The notes: generated by a model not told the origin, from the sequence alone. A stretch of 64,000 nt of DNA from Paenibacillus soyae (GCF_024623455.1 NZ_JANIPJ010000002.1:310001-374000); one strand, 5' to 3'; counted from the stretch's first letter, positions 44,312-53,062 are shown. Translations and numbers: made by a program.

Positions 44312-44929
44312 TCAAATCGTGCCATCGGGAGGCGAAAGATAGGGAACCGCCCAGCTGATAACCGAAGGAGAAAGATAAGCCTCAACAAACGCGGCCCCGG
44401 CGAACAAGAGCAGCATGATAACGGTCGTGGAGGTAAGCGAGCCGAGCTGCGGCAGAAGCTCGCCGTTCTGCTGGAGCAGCCGATTCTTCACGAGGAAGAT
44501 GCCGAACGATATGGCGGCGGCGCTCGCGATGATAAGCGCGGGAATCGCGATAATATTCTGCGGGGCCAACGTCAGGATGGAGAAGACAATCCCCTTCCAA
44601 CCATACTGCTGGACGAGCACGCCGAGCGCAAAGCCGATCAATGTGCCTTTGAGAAAGTTAAGCGCTAGGATGCCCGGGATGCCGACGACCGTCACTCCCA
44701 ATATCCAGACCAGGATCAGCCACTTCAAATGAAAAAAAAACCGTTCCCAAAACACTTCCTCTTCGCTTGCGTCGACTCCGATATTCATATAGTGAACGTA
44801 GCCGCCTACCTCATCGGCCAAATCCTGCTGCTGCTCGAGCGTAAGCGCTTGTAGTAGAAGCACGCCGAATACGGCGCCCACAACGAACAGCACGGCTACA
44901 AAAAGATAGAGATTAAAATGAACCCTCAC
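44312..44929 (-). CDS. spoIIM: Stage II sporulation protein M
   Basis: Membrane protein of the mother-cell DMP complex (with SpoIID and SpoIIP) that drives engulfment. 205 residues, about five helices; family stretches are LYLFVAVLFVVGAVFG, LKWLILVWILG and PQNIIAIPAL. The start is a GTG 9 bases after GGGGGG, which gives (M)RVHFNLYLF; a longer upstream reading lacks any match to SpoIIM. A sigma-E-like promoter is seen upstream. It lies between nudF and fur, the B. subtilis order. Confidence 0.92.
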   Translation of the reverse strand: MRVHFNLYLFVAVLFVVGAVFGVLLLQALTLEQQQDLADEVGGYVHYMNIGVDASEEEVFWERFFFHLKWLILVWILGVTVVGIPGILALNFLKGTLIGFALGVLVQQYGWKGIVFSILTLAPQNIIAIPALIIASAAAISFGIFLVKNRLLQQNGELLPQLGSLTSTTVIMLLLFAGAAFVEAYLSPSVISWAVPYLSPPDGTI

Positions 44930-44963
44930 GTCGCAAAGCCCCCCTACCCGTTCAATGGTGTCG

Positions 44964-44984
44964 GACAACCTGCCTAAGGTTGTC
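44964..44984 (-). other. Hairpin at the expected 5' end of the spoIIM transcript
   Basis: GACAACCT and AGGTTGTC pair over 8 bp with a 5-base loop and no U-run. The predicted spoIIM transcription start falls at the outer edge of this stem, so the mRNA would begin with a hairpin. Confidence 0.45.
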
Positions 44985-44990
44985 TCTTCC

Positions 44991-45019
44991 ATTCTATGCG
45001 GGCAGGAGGGCTCGTATGA
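44991..45019 (-). promoter_or_regulatory. Predicted sigma-E promoter of spoIIM
   Basis: On the minus strand TCATACGA, 13 bases, CATAGAAT. The -10 differs from CATACAMT at one base; the -35 keeps the ATA core. spoIIM is a sigma-E gene in B. subtilis. Confidence 0.45.
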
Positions 45020-45029
45020 CGATAGATTG

Positions 45030-45596
45030 CTAGATTGTGCCGGTGAGCGCGTACAGCTTCCAAGCGTAGACGGCCAATATCGTTTTGGCGTCGCTGATGC
45101 GGCCCTCGGCGATATACGCTTCGGCTTGCTCCAGCGTAATGGCCTCGACCTGGATATCCTCGTCTTCGTCAAGCTGCTGCCGTCCGGGCTCCAGCTCGCT
45201 GGCGAAATAAAGATAAAGCTTCTCGTCCGCGAAGCCCGGGGATGTGAAGAAAGCGCTTAGGAGCTTTAAGTCCTTAGCTCGGTAACCCGTCTCTTCCTCA
45301 AGCTCGCGAGCTGCCGCGACCATCGGATCTTCATCTCCGTCCAGCTTGCCGGCCGGAATTTCAATCTGGAACTTCTCGAGCGGCTTGCGGAATTGATCCA
45401 CCACGAGCAGCTTGCCGTCCAGCAGCGCCATGACGGCCGCCGCTCCGGGATGGCGGACGATCTCCCGCGTCGCGGTGCGTCCGTCCGCAAGCGATACCGT
45501 ATCCACCTGCAGCGAGATGATTTTGCCTTGAAAGATCGGCTCGCTTTGAATCGTCTCTTCCCGCCACATGGCAGGCTTGGCCGGTTGGTTCACCAC
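45030..45596 (-). CDS. nudF: ADP-ribose pyrophosphatase (Nudix)
   Basis: Hydrolyses ADP-ribose to AMP and ribose 5-phosphate, clearing reactive sugar nucleotides. 188 residues with a complete Nudix box starting GKLDGDEDP and containing RELEEETGY. The start is the first of two GTGs, 5 bases after GGAGG. It precedes spoIIM, as in Bacillus. Confidence 0.92.
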   Translation of the reverse strand: MVNQPAKPAMWREETIQSEPIFQGKIISLQVDTVSLADGRTATREIVRHPGAAAVMALLDGKLLVVDQFRKPLEKFQIEIPAGKLDGDEDPMVAAARELEEETGYRAKDLKLLSAFFTSPGFADEKLYLYFASELEPGRQQLDEDEDIQVEAITLEQAEAYIAEGRISDAKTILAVYAWKLYALTGTI

Positions 45597-45694
45597 AATG
45601 GCCTCCTCTAATCGTTTAAATTAAAGCCGCATGGCATAACTTGTCCTCTCCCATCATAGCTATTTCATATAAATAGCCGACAGGAGCTGATCGC

Positions 45695-45907
45695 ATGAAG
45701 CAATATGTAGCGCCGAATCAATTGAGAATCGTTGGTAAGGCATGGGAGATCCGGCATCAATTGCGGAAGCTCGCGGCCGAGTCGGGGCATCTGCCCTTGG
45801 CCCGATTTACCGGCGAGCATCCGCCCCTTACGGTCAAGCTCGGCGGCGCGCCTCGTTCAAGGTCCGAATTCGGTCCCGTCAGCCTCGTTCGGCAGCCTGC
45901 CGAATAA
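45695..45907 (+). CDS. mciZ: MciZ-like inhibitor of FtsZ, with a long C-terminal extension
   Basis: Predicted 70-residue protein whose N-terminal ~30 residues resemble MciZ, the 40-residue mother-cell inhibitor of Z-ring assembly in B. subtilis. The shared core is VGKAWEIR followed by a basic helix (here HQLRKLAAE). In B. subtilis MciZ binds the FtsZ C-terminal core after asymmetric division. The extra ~30 residues (GEHPPLTVKLGGAPRSRSEF...) have no counterpart I know. CAGGAG precedes the ATG. Next to nudF, as in Bacillus. The 3' end overlaps the convergent peptidase gene by 29 bases. Confidence 0.8.
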   Translation: MKQYVAPNQLRIVGKAWEIRHQLRKLAAESGHLPLARFTGEHPPLTVKLGGAPRSRSEFGPVSLVRQPAE

Positions 45908-47012
45908 TTTCGACGACGAGCTCAGTCGTCTTGACGAGATCGTCCGCTTTAATCTGCTCCTTGGTCGTGTGGATGTGTTCATAGCCCACGGCTAGGTTGA
46001 CGGTGGGCACGCCTAAACCGTTAAATACGTTCGCGTCGCTGCCCCCGCCGGAATGGAACGTTTTCGGAGTCGCGCCGATTTTCGTAATCGCTTTTTTCGC
46101 GAGCTCTACGACCGGGTCGCCGTCATCATATTTGTATGCGGGATAAATAACGACGCTTTCGAACTCCGAACGGGCTCCGAATTCGTCCGCCGCGCTTTCG
46201 ACCGCGCTCTTCATCGCCTCCAGCTGCTTATCCAGCTTCTCTTGCACCAGACTACGCGCTTCGGCATCCAATTTCACGTATTCGCATACGATGTTCGTCG
46301 CTCCGCCGCCTTCGAACTTCCCGATGTTCGCCGTCGTTTCGAAATCGATCCGGCCAAGCGGCATGCGGGAGATCGCTTTCGACGCAACCTGAATAGCGCT
46401 GATTCCGTCTTCCGGATTAACGCCCGCATGCGCGGATTTACCGAACAGCTTAATGGTCACTTTGGCTTGGGTCGGCGCCGCGACCGCGATATCGCCAATC
46501 GATCCGTTCGAGTCCAGCGCATACCCGAACTCCGCCTCCAGCTTCGAGGCGTCCATCGATCTGGAGCCGAGCAAGCCGGATTCCTCGCCGACCGTGATGA
46601 CGAATTGGATCCGGCCGTGCGGAATGCCTTGCTCCTTCAGCACGCGTATCGCTTCGAACATAGCCGCAAGCCCCGCTTTGTCATCCGCTCCCAAGATCGT
46701 CGTGCCGTCGCTGCGAATATAGCCGTCCGCTTCGAGCCTCGGTTTAATGCCTTTGCCCGGCGTTACCGTGTCCATGTGGCTCGTGAAGAGCAGTGTCGGA
46801 ACGCCTTCCGCCTCTCCCGAAGCTTCCAGCATGGCAAACAAGTTATTCGCTCCGTGCCCCGTTTTGGCAGCCGCGTCGTCCTCGCTGATCGCCAGGCCCA
46901 GCGCCCCAAACTTCTCCTTCAGCACTTTGCTGATCTCGCCCTCGTGCTTCGTCTCGCTGTCTATTTGAACTAGCTCCATAAATTCTTGAATAAGTCGTTC
47001 TTTTTGTACCAC
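45879..47012 (-). CDS. pepT: M20-family tripeptidase-like metallopeptidase
   Basis: Zinc aminopeptidase/tripeptidase of the PepT/YqjE type. 377 residues with metal-ligand motifs SHMDTV, GADDKAGLAA and EESGLLGSRS, a dimerisation domain (about 190-290, GKSAHAGVNPEDGISA) and a late histidine in GYEHIH. The GTG is 8 bases after GGAGG. It is a single-gene unit between the plus-strand mciZ-like and prli42-like genes and overlaps the mciZ-like gene at the 3' end. Exact substrate unknown. Confidence 0.88.
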   Translation of the reverse strand: MVQKERLIQEFMELVQIDSETKHEGEISKVLKEKFGALGLAISEDDAAAKTGHGANNLFAMLEASGEAEGVPTLLFTSHMDTVTPGKGIKPRLEADGYIRSDGTTILGADDKAGLAAMFEAIRVLKEQGIPHGRIQFVITVGEESGLLGSRSMDASKLEAEFGYALDSNGSIGDIAVAAPTQAKVTIKLFGKSAHAGVNPEDGISAIQVASKAISRMPLGRIDFETTANIGKFEGGGATNIVCEYVKLDAEARSLVQEKLDKQLEAMKSAVESAADEFGARSEFESVVIYPAYKYDDGDPVVELAKKAITKIGATPKTFHSGGGSDANVFNGLGVPTVNLAVGYEHIHTTKEQIKADDLVKTTELVVEIIRQAAERG

Positions 47013-47099
47013 TTAGGTTTCCTCCGTCCGTCTCTTTCGTTTACAATAAGAAATAGCAATGTTGATCACTAATCGTGATTTGGAAAGGAGAATCGCTTT

Positions 47100-47201
47100 A
47101 TGCGCCAGCAAAAGGTAATTCGCATCGTCGCGATCGTCATCGCTTCCGCGCTGCTGATCACAACGGTGTTTGCCGGCATCGGCTCGCTCTTCATGGGTTA
47201 A
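47100..47201 (+). CDS. Prli42-like stressosome-associated membrane miniprotein
   Basis: Miniprotein of 33 residues: a basic N-terminus (MRQQKVIRIV), one membrane helix (AIVIASALLITTVFAG) and a short tail. This layout is that of Prli42, which anchors the stressosome to the membrane in Listeria. A strong GGAAAGGAG lies before the ATG. The 3' end overlaps the convergent lipB by 11 bases. The match is by size, KxxRI motif and topology, so orthology is probable, not certain. Confidence 0.72.
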   Translation: MRQQKVIRIVAIVIASALLITTVFAGIGSLFMG

Positions 47202-47901
47202 AGGGTGCAACCCGCTTGCAGCCGAACTGCTTCACGAAGTAAGGGAGGAGTTCTTCGGCCGCCGCTTCTACCGATAAATCGCGTCCCGTCAAGTCGCCGA
47301 AGGAGGTCACGCCGTATTGCTGAATGCCGCAAGGCACGATGCCGGCGAAGCCTTCCGACGCGATGCCGGATTTAATATTCAGCGCGAAGCCGTGACTCGT
47401 AATGAACCCTCTGCGATGGCGGGCTTTGTTGAATTTGACCCCGATCGCCGCGATCTTCTCGTCCCCGACCCATACCCCTGTATATTCCGGCTTTCTCCCC
47501 GCTTCTATACCATATTGCGCGAGCCAGTCGATAATAACCTGTTCCAGGCTTCGCAAGTAGGCATGCAGGTCGAGGCCGACCGCATCCAGATAAAGAAGGG
47601 GATAGCCGACAAGCTGTCCCGGACCGTGATAAGTAATATCTCCGCCCCTGTCAATTTCGAACAACGCGATTCCGTTCTCTTTCAATGCTTCCTCGTCCAT
47701 AAGCAAATGCTCCGGATGGCGGTCGGACCCCATCGTATAGGTAGGCGGATGCTGAAGAAGGAGAAGCGTCTCCGGACGCTCCTCCTTATCGATTTCCTTC
47801 ACGAAGGTTTTCTGCATATCCCATGCTTCCGCGTAGGGAAGCATGCCTACATACCGTGCGGCCAGCAGCCTGTTATCTGTGTCAGTTGCGGCATCCTTCA
47901 T
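47191..47901 (-). CDS. lipB: Octanoyltransferase LipB
   Basis: Moves octanoyl from acyl carrier protein to lipoyl domains, the first step of lipoate attachment. 236 residues with HGPGQLVGYPL, the catalytic lysine in EKIAAIGVKF and the catalytic cysteine in IVPCGIQQYGV. An insertion of about five residues (ARHRR) lies before the HGFALN motif. AGAAGGAG precedes the ATG. It follows bkdB after 17 bases; supplying lipoyl to the bkdB E2 is a natural inferred role. Confidence 0.93.
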   Translation of the reverse strand: MKDAATDTDNRLLAARYVGMLPYAEAWDMQKTFVKEIDKEERPETLLLLQHPPTYTMGSDRHPEHLLMDEEALKENGIALFEIDRGGDITYHGPGQLVGYPLLYLDAVGLDLHAYLRSLEQVIIDWLAQYGIEAGRKPEYTGVWVGDEKIAAIGVKFNKARHRRGFITSHGFALNIKSGIASEGFAGIVPCGIQQYGVTSFGDLTGRDLSVEAAAEELLPYFVKQFGCKRVAPFNP

Positions 47902-47918
47902 GACTCGTTGCTCCTTCT

Positions 47919-49229
47919 CTAATACAATTTGCTGTCCAGCGTGAAGCTTTCGAGATTGTCTTTGACCCGCTGGAGGAATCGTCCGCAAATGACTCCGTCC
48001 AGGATGCGATGATCCAAGGACAAGCACAAATTCGCCATGGAACGAACCGCGATCATATCGTTGATAACGACGGGGCGTTTCACGATCGACTCGAAGGTCA
48101 GGATGGCCGCCTGCGGATAGTTGATGATCGGGTAAGACAAAATTGAACCAAAGGAGCCCGTATTGTTGACGGTGAACGTGCCCCCCTGCATGTCGGACAG
48201 CGTCAGCTTGCCTTCTCTCGTTTTCCGGGCAAGCTCGTCGATTTCTTTGGCAAGGCCCGCGACGTTCTTATGATCGGCGTTCTTGATGACGGGGGTGAGC
48301 ACCGAATCCTCCGTGCCGACGGCAAGGGAAATATTGATATCCCGCTTCACGATGATCTTGTCGACGGCCCAAGTGGAATTCATGATCGGGTAATCCTTGA
48401 TCGCGTTGACGACCGCCTTCAGAAGAAACGCCAGGTATGTAAGATTAATGCCTTCCCGTTTCATGAATTCGTCCTTCAGCTTATTGCGCAGCACGACCAG
48501 ATTCGTCACGTCCACCTCGATCATCGTCCACGCATGCGGGATTTCGCTGACGCTCTGGCGCATATTGCGGGCGATCGTATTGCGGATCGGCGTCACGTCG
48601 ATGAACGTCTCTCCCCGTCCCGGGAGCGAGCTCTCGATTTCGATTTTCGGTATGCGCGGCGTCTCGGACAGATGGATGCCGGAGGAACGCACCTGCGCCC
48701 TCGGGTCGACGGCAGCGGCAGGCGCGCCGTTCGAGGCGCTTCTCTTGTGAGCGCCGGATGCTACGTAAGCGAGGATGTCCTTGCGCGTTATACGCCCTCC
48801 TAGTCCCGTGCCTTCCACATCGCCCAGACGTACGCCATGCTCCGCGGCAAGCTGCTGCACCGCAGGCGAATAACGATTGCGCATTGGGGCTTCGTCATTT
48901 GCGTCGGCGGTGTTCGCCGACGAGGCGGCAGGCTGTGCCGAGACTGCCTGGGCGTTTGACTGCGCGCCTGCATCCGATTCCGAAGCCTCGGTTTCGATTA
49001 AACAAACCGGCGTGCCGACCGGTACCGTTTCGCCGCTCGGCGTCAATATTTGGACAAGTCTGCCGGCTACGGTGGAAGGCAGCTCCGCATTCACCTTGTC
49101 GGTCAGGATCTCGCAGACGGGTTCGTACATGTCGACCCAATCCCCGGGCTGCTTCAGCCATTTATCGATCGTTGCGGACACTAGCGATTCCGCCAGCTGC
49201 GGCACAACGATTTCCGTTATCGTTTTCAA
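47919..49229 (-). CDS. bkdB: Lipoamide acyltransferase E2 of branched-chain 2-oxoacid dehydrogenase
   Basis: Core subunit that carries the acyl group on lipoate and passes it to CoA, giving starters for branched fatty acids. 436 residues: lipoyl domain (about 1-80, lipoylated lysine in ILTDKVNAE), Ala-rich linker, E1/E3-binding domain (RNRYSPAVQQLAAEHGV, about 120-155), and catalytic domain ending in the HxxxDG motif (DHRILDGV). TTG start 8 bases after GGGAG. Third of bkdAA-bkdAB-bkdB. Confidence 0.94.
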   Translation of the reverse strand: MKTITEIVVPQLAESLVSATIDKWLKQPGDWVDMYEPVCEILTDKVNAELPSTVAGRLVQILTPSGETVPVGTPVCLIETEASESDAGAQSNAQAVSAQPAASSANTADANDEAPMRNRYSPAVQQLAAEHGVRLGDVEGTGLGGRITRKDILAYVASGAHKRSASNGAPAAAVDPRAQVRSSGIHLSETPRIPKIEIESSLPGRGETFIDVTPIRNTIARNMRQSVSEIPHAWTMIEVDVTNLVVLRNKLKDEFMKREGINLTYLAFLLKAVVNAIKDYPIMNSTWAVDKIIVKRDINISLAVGTEDSVLTPVIKNADHKNVAGLAKEIDELARKTREGKLTLSDMQGGTFTVNNTGSFGSILSYPIINYPQAAILTFESIVKRPVVINDMIAVRSMANLCLSLDHRILDGVICGRFLQRVKDNLESFTLDSKLY

Positions 49230-49282
49230 TTGATCAACTCCCGTCTGTCTAAGCCTTCGCTATAGAGCTTCCGTTCTATTAT

Positions 49283-50266
49283 TTAATACAGAGCTAATTG
49301 GCGCATGGCTTCTTTCACTTTGTCTTTGTTCAGCAGGAAGAACTTCTCTCCCGGCGGATTGATCGGCATTGCCGGAACATCCGGGCCGCATAGACGCATA
49401 ATCGGCGCGTCAAGCTCGTAGAGCAGCTCTTCCGCGATGATCGCGGATACTTCCGCGCCTACTCCGCCCGTTTTGTTATCCTCGTGTATGATGAGTACCT
49501 TGCCCGTCTTCCGTACCGCTTCGAGGATCGCTTCCTTATCCAGCGGCTGCAGCGTGCGCAAGTCTAGAATGTGCGCGCTGATCCCCTCCTGCTGGAGCTC
49601 CTCCGCCGCTTGCTCGACGAATCGGAGCGGCATGCTGTAGCCGATGACGGTGATGTCATCGCCCTCGCGCAGAACGTTCGCTTTGCCAATCGGCACGATG
49701 TAATCGTCCTCCGGCACTTCGCCGTTTATGAGCTTATAGCATTTTTTGTTCTCGAAATAGATGACCGGATCGGCGTCGCGAACCGCCGCCTTCAGCAGAC
49801 CCTTGGCGTCGTAAGGACGGTAAGGCGCGACGATCTTCAGTCCCGGCGTGCCGAAAAACACGGATTCCGGACACTGCGAGTGATACAGGCCGCCGAAAAT
49901 GCCCCCGCCGATCGGAGCGCGGATCACGATCGGGCAAGTCCAGTCATTATTGGACCGGTAGCGGATCTTGGCGGCTTCGCTTATGATTTGGTTCGTGGCC
50001 GGGAACATGAAATCCGAATATTGCATCTCGGCAATGGGCTTCATCCCGTACATCGCGGCTCCGATCGCGACGCCCGCGATCGCGGACTCCGCAAGCGGCG
50101 TGTCCATCGCCCGGTACTCGCCGAATTGCTCGTGCAAGCCTTTGGTCGTCGTGAAGACGCCGCCTTTGACGCCGACGTCCTCCCCGAGCACGAACACATC
50201 CTCGTCCCGCTCCATCTCTTCCTTCATCGCGAGCCGAATGGCGTCGATATAATCCATGACCGGCAT
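49283..50266 (-). CDS. bkdAB: Branched-chain 2-oxoacid dehydrogenase E1 beta
   Basis: Beta subunit of the thiamine-dependent E1 that decarboxylates keto-acids of valine, leucine and isoleucine. 327 residues with VFVLGEDVGVKGGVFTTTKGL, MDTPLAESAIAG and the C-terminal transketolase domain (KVLIIHEDNKTGGVGAE). GGGGGG precedes the ATG, which shares one base with the E1 alpha stop (TAATG), so E1 subunits are translated together. Confidence 0.95.
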   Translation of the reverse strand: MPVMDYIDAIRLAMKEEMERDEDVFVLGEDVGVKGGVFTTTKGLHEQFGEYRAMDTPLAESAIAGVAIGAAMYGMKPIAEMQYSDFMFPATNQIISEAAKIRYRSNNDWTCPIVIRAPIGGGIFGGLYHSQCPESVFFGTPGLKIVAPYRPYDAKGLLKAAVRDADPVIYFENKKCYKLINGEVPEDDYIVPIGKANVLREGDDITVIGYSMPLRFVEQAAEELQQEGISAHILDLRTLQPLDKEAILEAVRKTGKVLIIHEDNKTGGVGAEVSAIIAEELLYELDAPIMRLCGPDVPAMPINPPGEKFFLLNKDKVKEAMRQLALY

Positions 50267-51303
50267 TAGCGGTTCCCCCCTTGCCCTGCTGCATCGTTTT
50301 CGTATACATGCCACATCGTCGACTCCGGAGTCGGGAACGGCGCTTTGTCGCCGTATTCCGTCGCTTCGTCCAGCTCCTTCTTGATGCTTGCATGCAGGTT
50401 CGCTTCTAGCTCCTCGCTCCAAATACCGCAGTCGATCAAATATTGCTTGAACCGCGGTATGCCGTCCTTGGCCCGATGCTCGTCCACTTCTTCCTTCGTG
50501 CGGTAAGCAAGGTCGTTATCGGACGTGGAGTGTGGGGACAATCGATACATCATCGCTTCGATGAGCGTTGGCCCTTCTCCCGCTACCGCCCGATCGCGCG
50601 CTTCCTTCACGATACGGAATACCTCCAGAGCGTCGTTGCCGTCTACTTGCACGCCTGGGAAGCCATAACCGATTGCGCGGTCGGCGACTTTCCCTGCCAG
50701 CTGTTTGTGGACGGGTACGGAAATGGCGTATTGATTATTTTCGCACATGAGGATAACCGGTAATTTATGTACGCCCGCGAAATTGCAGCCCTCGTGGAAA
50801 TCGCCTTGATTGCTCGAGCCTTCGCCGAACGTCACGAAGCTGACGAACGGCTTCTTCTTCATCTTGGCCGCGAGCGCGATGCCGACCGCATGCGGCACTT
50901 GCGTCGTAACCGGGCTGGAGCCCGTCACGATACGAAGCTTCTTGTGGCCGAAGTGGCCGGGCATCTGCCGGCCGCCGCTGTTCGGGTCCTCGGCTTTGGC
51001 GAATACGGAGAGCAGGAGCTCTTTGAACGTCATGCCAACCGACAGCACGAAGCCGTAATCCCTATAATAGGGAAGGAAGTAGTCCTGCTCGCGATCCAGG
51101 GCGAACGCCGCGGCCACTTGCGCCACTTCCTGACCGATGCCGGACACGTGAAAGTTGATTTTGCCTGCGCGCTGCAGCAGCAGCATTCGTTCGTCGAACT
51201 TTCTTGCTTTGACCATCATGGTGTACATATCGATAGCTTGCTCGTCGCTAAGCCCTAATTCCAAGTGGCGAACCTTTTGACTTGCAGAAGACGTCCCCGT
51301 CAT
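50266..51303 (-). CDS. bkdAA: Branched-chain 2-oxoacid dehydrogenase E1 alpha
   Basis: Alpha subunit of the E1 component. 345 residues with thiamine-diphosphate motif GEGSSNQGDF...NN and the phosphorylation-loop-like RLSPHSTSDND. AGGAGG precedes the chosen ATG; a TTG one codon upstream is possible. A promoter lies in the gap after lpdV, so bkdAA-AB-B can be transcribed apart from lpdV. Confidence 0.95.
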   Translation of the reverse strand: MTGTSSASQKVRHLELGLSDEQAIDMYTMMVKARKFDERMLLLQRAGKINFHVSGIGQEVAQVAAAFALDREQDYFLPYYRDYGFVLSVGMTFKELLLSVFAKAEDPNSGGRQMPGHFGHKKLRIVTGSSPVTTQVPHAVGIALAAKMKKKPFVSFVTFGEGSSNQGDFHEGCNFAGVHKLPVILMCENNQYAISVPVHKQLAGKVADRAIGYGFPGVQVDGNDALEVFRIVKEARDRAVAGEGPTLIEAMMYRLSPHSTSDNDLAYRTKEEVDEHRAKDGIPRFKQYLIDCGIWSEELEANLHASIKKELDEATEYGDKAPFPTPESTMWHVYENDAAGQGGNR

Positions 51304-51331
51304 CAAGGTATTCCTCCTTATTATGCCCGCT

Positions 51332-51360
51332 ATTATAACCTGGTACTAAGACCATGTCAC
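51332..51360 (-). promoter_or_regulatory. Predicted sigma-A promoter between lpdV and bkdAA
   Basis: On the minus strand GTGACA, 17 bases, TATAAT, about 30 bases before bkdAA. A second TATAAT (51365-51370) lies upstream with a poor -35. Confidence 0.6.
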
Positions 51361-51403
51361 ATTCATTATAACCTCATCATGGCCAAAAGAAAACCGACCG
51401 TTG

Positions 51404-52831
51404 TTAAAACGCGATCGCTTTCCCGTCTACCGCCAGCATCGCTTCCCCGATCGCTTCGGCAAGCGTCGGATGAGGATGCACCGCCTGGCCGACCTCCCAA
51501 GGCGTCGCGTTAAGCCAGCCCGCGAGCGAAGCTTCCGAGATCAGATCCGTTACATGGGGACCGATCATATGCACGCCAAGAATATCGTTTGTTTTGCGAT
51601 CCGCGATCACCTTCACGAAGCCCTCCGACTCGCCCAGCACTAACGCTTTGCCGATGGCTTGGAATGGGATCTTCCCGACCTTCACGTCATGCCCTCTCGT
51701 TCTGGCGCCGTCTTCGGTCCATCCGTACGAGGCGATCTCCGGACTCGAATAGATGCAGCGTGGAATCATATGGTGAGGCGTCGAAGCAGGTTTTCCTCCG
51801 CATAGGTGGTCGACGGCTACGAGCCCTTCATGCGAAGCGGCATGCGCAAGCTGGACGCCTCCCACGACATCGCCGATCGCGTAAATATGAGGCTCCGTCG
51901 TCTGGCCATATTCGTTCACGTCGATGAATCCGTCTTTGGTCCGGATGTCCGTGTTCTCCAGTCCGATGCCTTCGACATTCGCCGTCCGGCCAACGGAAAC
52001 CAGCAGCTTCTCGGCGGTCAGCGTCACGTCCCCGTCCGGCGTCGTCGCTTTGATGCTGATGCCGTCCGGGCCTGTTCCAAAACTGCCCGTATCCAGCTGC
52101 ACGCTTGTCAGAACGCGGACGCCGCGGACGCGAAGCGCCTTCGTCAGCGCAGCCGACACTTCGGCGTCTTCTCCTGGCAGCAGCCTTGCTCCTGCTTCGG
52201 CCAGCGTGACGTCGACTCCGAAATCCTGAAGCATCGAAGCCCATTCGACACCGATGACTCCGCCGCCAACAATTAGTATCGTCTGAGGGAGCGAATCTAG
52301 CGTAAGAGCATCGTCGCTGGTCAATACGAACCTTCCATCCGCCTCAAGCCCAGGGAGCAGACGGGGTTTGGAGCCCGTAGCAATGATGAGATTCGTCGAA
52401 ACAACCGATTCCATCTCTCCGTCCGGAAGCTCCACCGCGAGGGACCCGCTCTTCGGGGAGAAAATCGAAGGCCCGATTACTCTGCCTCTGCCATGAATAA
52501 TTTCAATACCGTGTTTTTTCATTAATCCTTGAAGCCCGCGATGCAGCTGCCCAACGGTTGACGATTTGCGAAGCTGCACTTTGCCGAAATCGAGCGAGAC
52601 GGCTCCGGGCTCCACATCGATGCCGTACGACGAAGAATGCAGCAAGGTGCGGTACACTTCCGCGCTCCTTAGAAGCGACTTGCTCGGTATGCAGCCTTTA
52701 TGTAAGCAGGTGCCGCCAAGCTTGTCCATCTCGACGATCGCAACCTTTTTCCCAGCCTGCGCGGCTCTTATCGCCGCGGTGTATCCGCCCGGCCCTCCGC
52801 CAAGCACGGCAACATCTACCGTAATTGCCAA
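51404..52831 (-). CDS. lpdV: Dihydrolipoyl dehydrogenase E3
   Basis: Flavoprotein that reoxidises the lipoyl group of the E2 with NAD. 475 residues with FAD loop GGGPGGYTAAIRAAQ, redox disulfide C42/C47 (GGTCLHKGCIPSK), NAD loop GGGVIGVEWAS and the C-terminal active-site histidine (AVHPHPTLAEAI). TTG start 8 bases after GGAGG. Its place ahead of bkdAA suggests service to this complex. Confidence 0.95.
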   Translation of the reverse strand: MAITVDVAVLGGGPGGYTAAIRAAQAGKKVAIVEMDKLGGTCLHKGCIPSKSLLRSAEVYRTLLHSSSYGIDVEPGAVSLDFGKVQLRKSSTVGQLHRGLQGLMKKHGIEIIHGRGRVIGPSIFSPKSGSLAVELPDGEMESVVSTNLIIATGSKPRLLPGLEADGRFVLTSDDALTLDSLPQTILIVGGGVIGVEWASMLQDFGVDVTLAEAGARLLPGEDAEVSAALTKALRVRGVRVLTSVQLDTGSFGTGPDGISIKATTPDGDVTLTAEKLLVSVGRTANVEGIGLENTDIRTKDGFIDVNEYGQTTEPHIYAIGDVVGGVQLAHAASHEGLVAVDHLCGGKPASTPHHMIPRCIYSSPEIASYGWTEDGARTRGHDVKVGKIPFQAIGKALVLGESEGFVKVIADRKTNDILGVHMIGPHVTDLISEASLAGWLNATPWEVGQAVHPHPTLAEAIGEAMLAVDGKAIAF

Positions 52832-52935
52832 TTTTGTCGCCTCCTGTATAAGAAAGATATATGCTTGTCATTATCGTTCATGCTTATTCCGTCAGAAAGA
52901 GCGGGATAGCGTTCTTCGTCCTTCTCCGCAGTACC

Positions 52936-52964
52936 ATTGTAACCCTTTTTGTCCGCTATTTCAC
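52936..52964 (-). promoter_or_regulatory. Possible lpdV promoter
   Basis: On the minus strand GTGAAA, 17 bases, TACAAT, about 105 bases before lpdV. The match is moderate. Confidence 0.4.
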
Positions 52965-52979
52965 CGTCAACTTGCAAAA

Positions 52980-53008
52980 TAGACACCTCTCGCAGAAAAA
53001 GGTATGAT
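52980..53008 (+). promoter_or_regulatory. Predicted promoter of the DUF2627 gene
   Basis: TAGACA, 17 bases, TATGAT, about 55 bases before the start; divergent from the possible lpdV promoter. Confidence 0.55.
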
Positions 53009-53062
53009 AGTAAAAGATAAGAGCATTTCCGTTATGGAATACAGCAAGGAGATACCCGTCCC

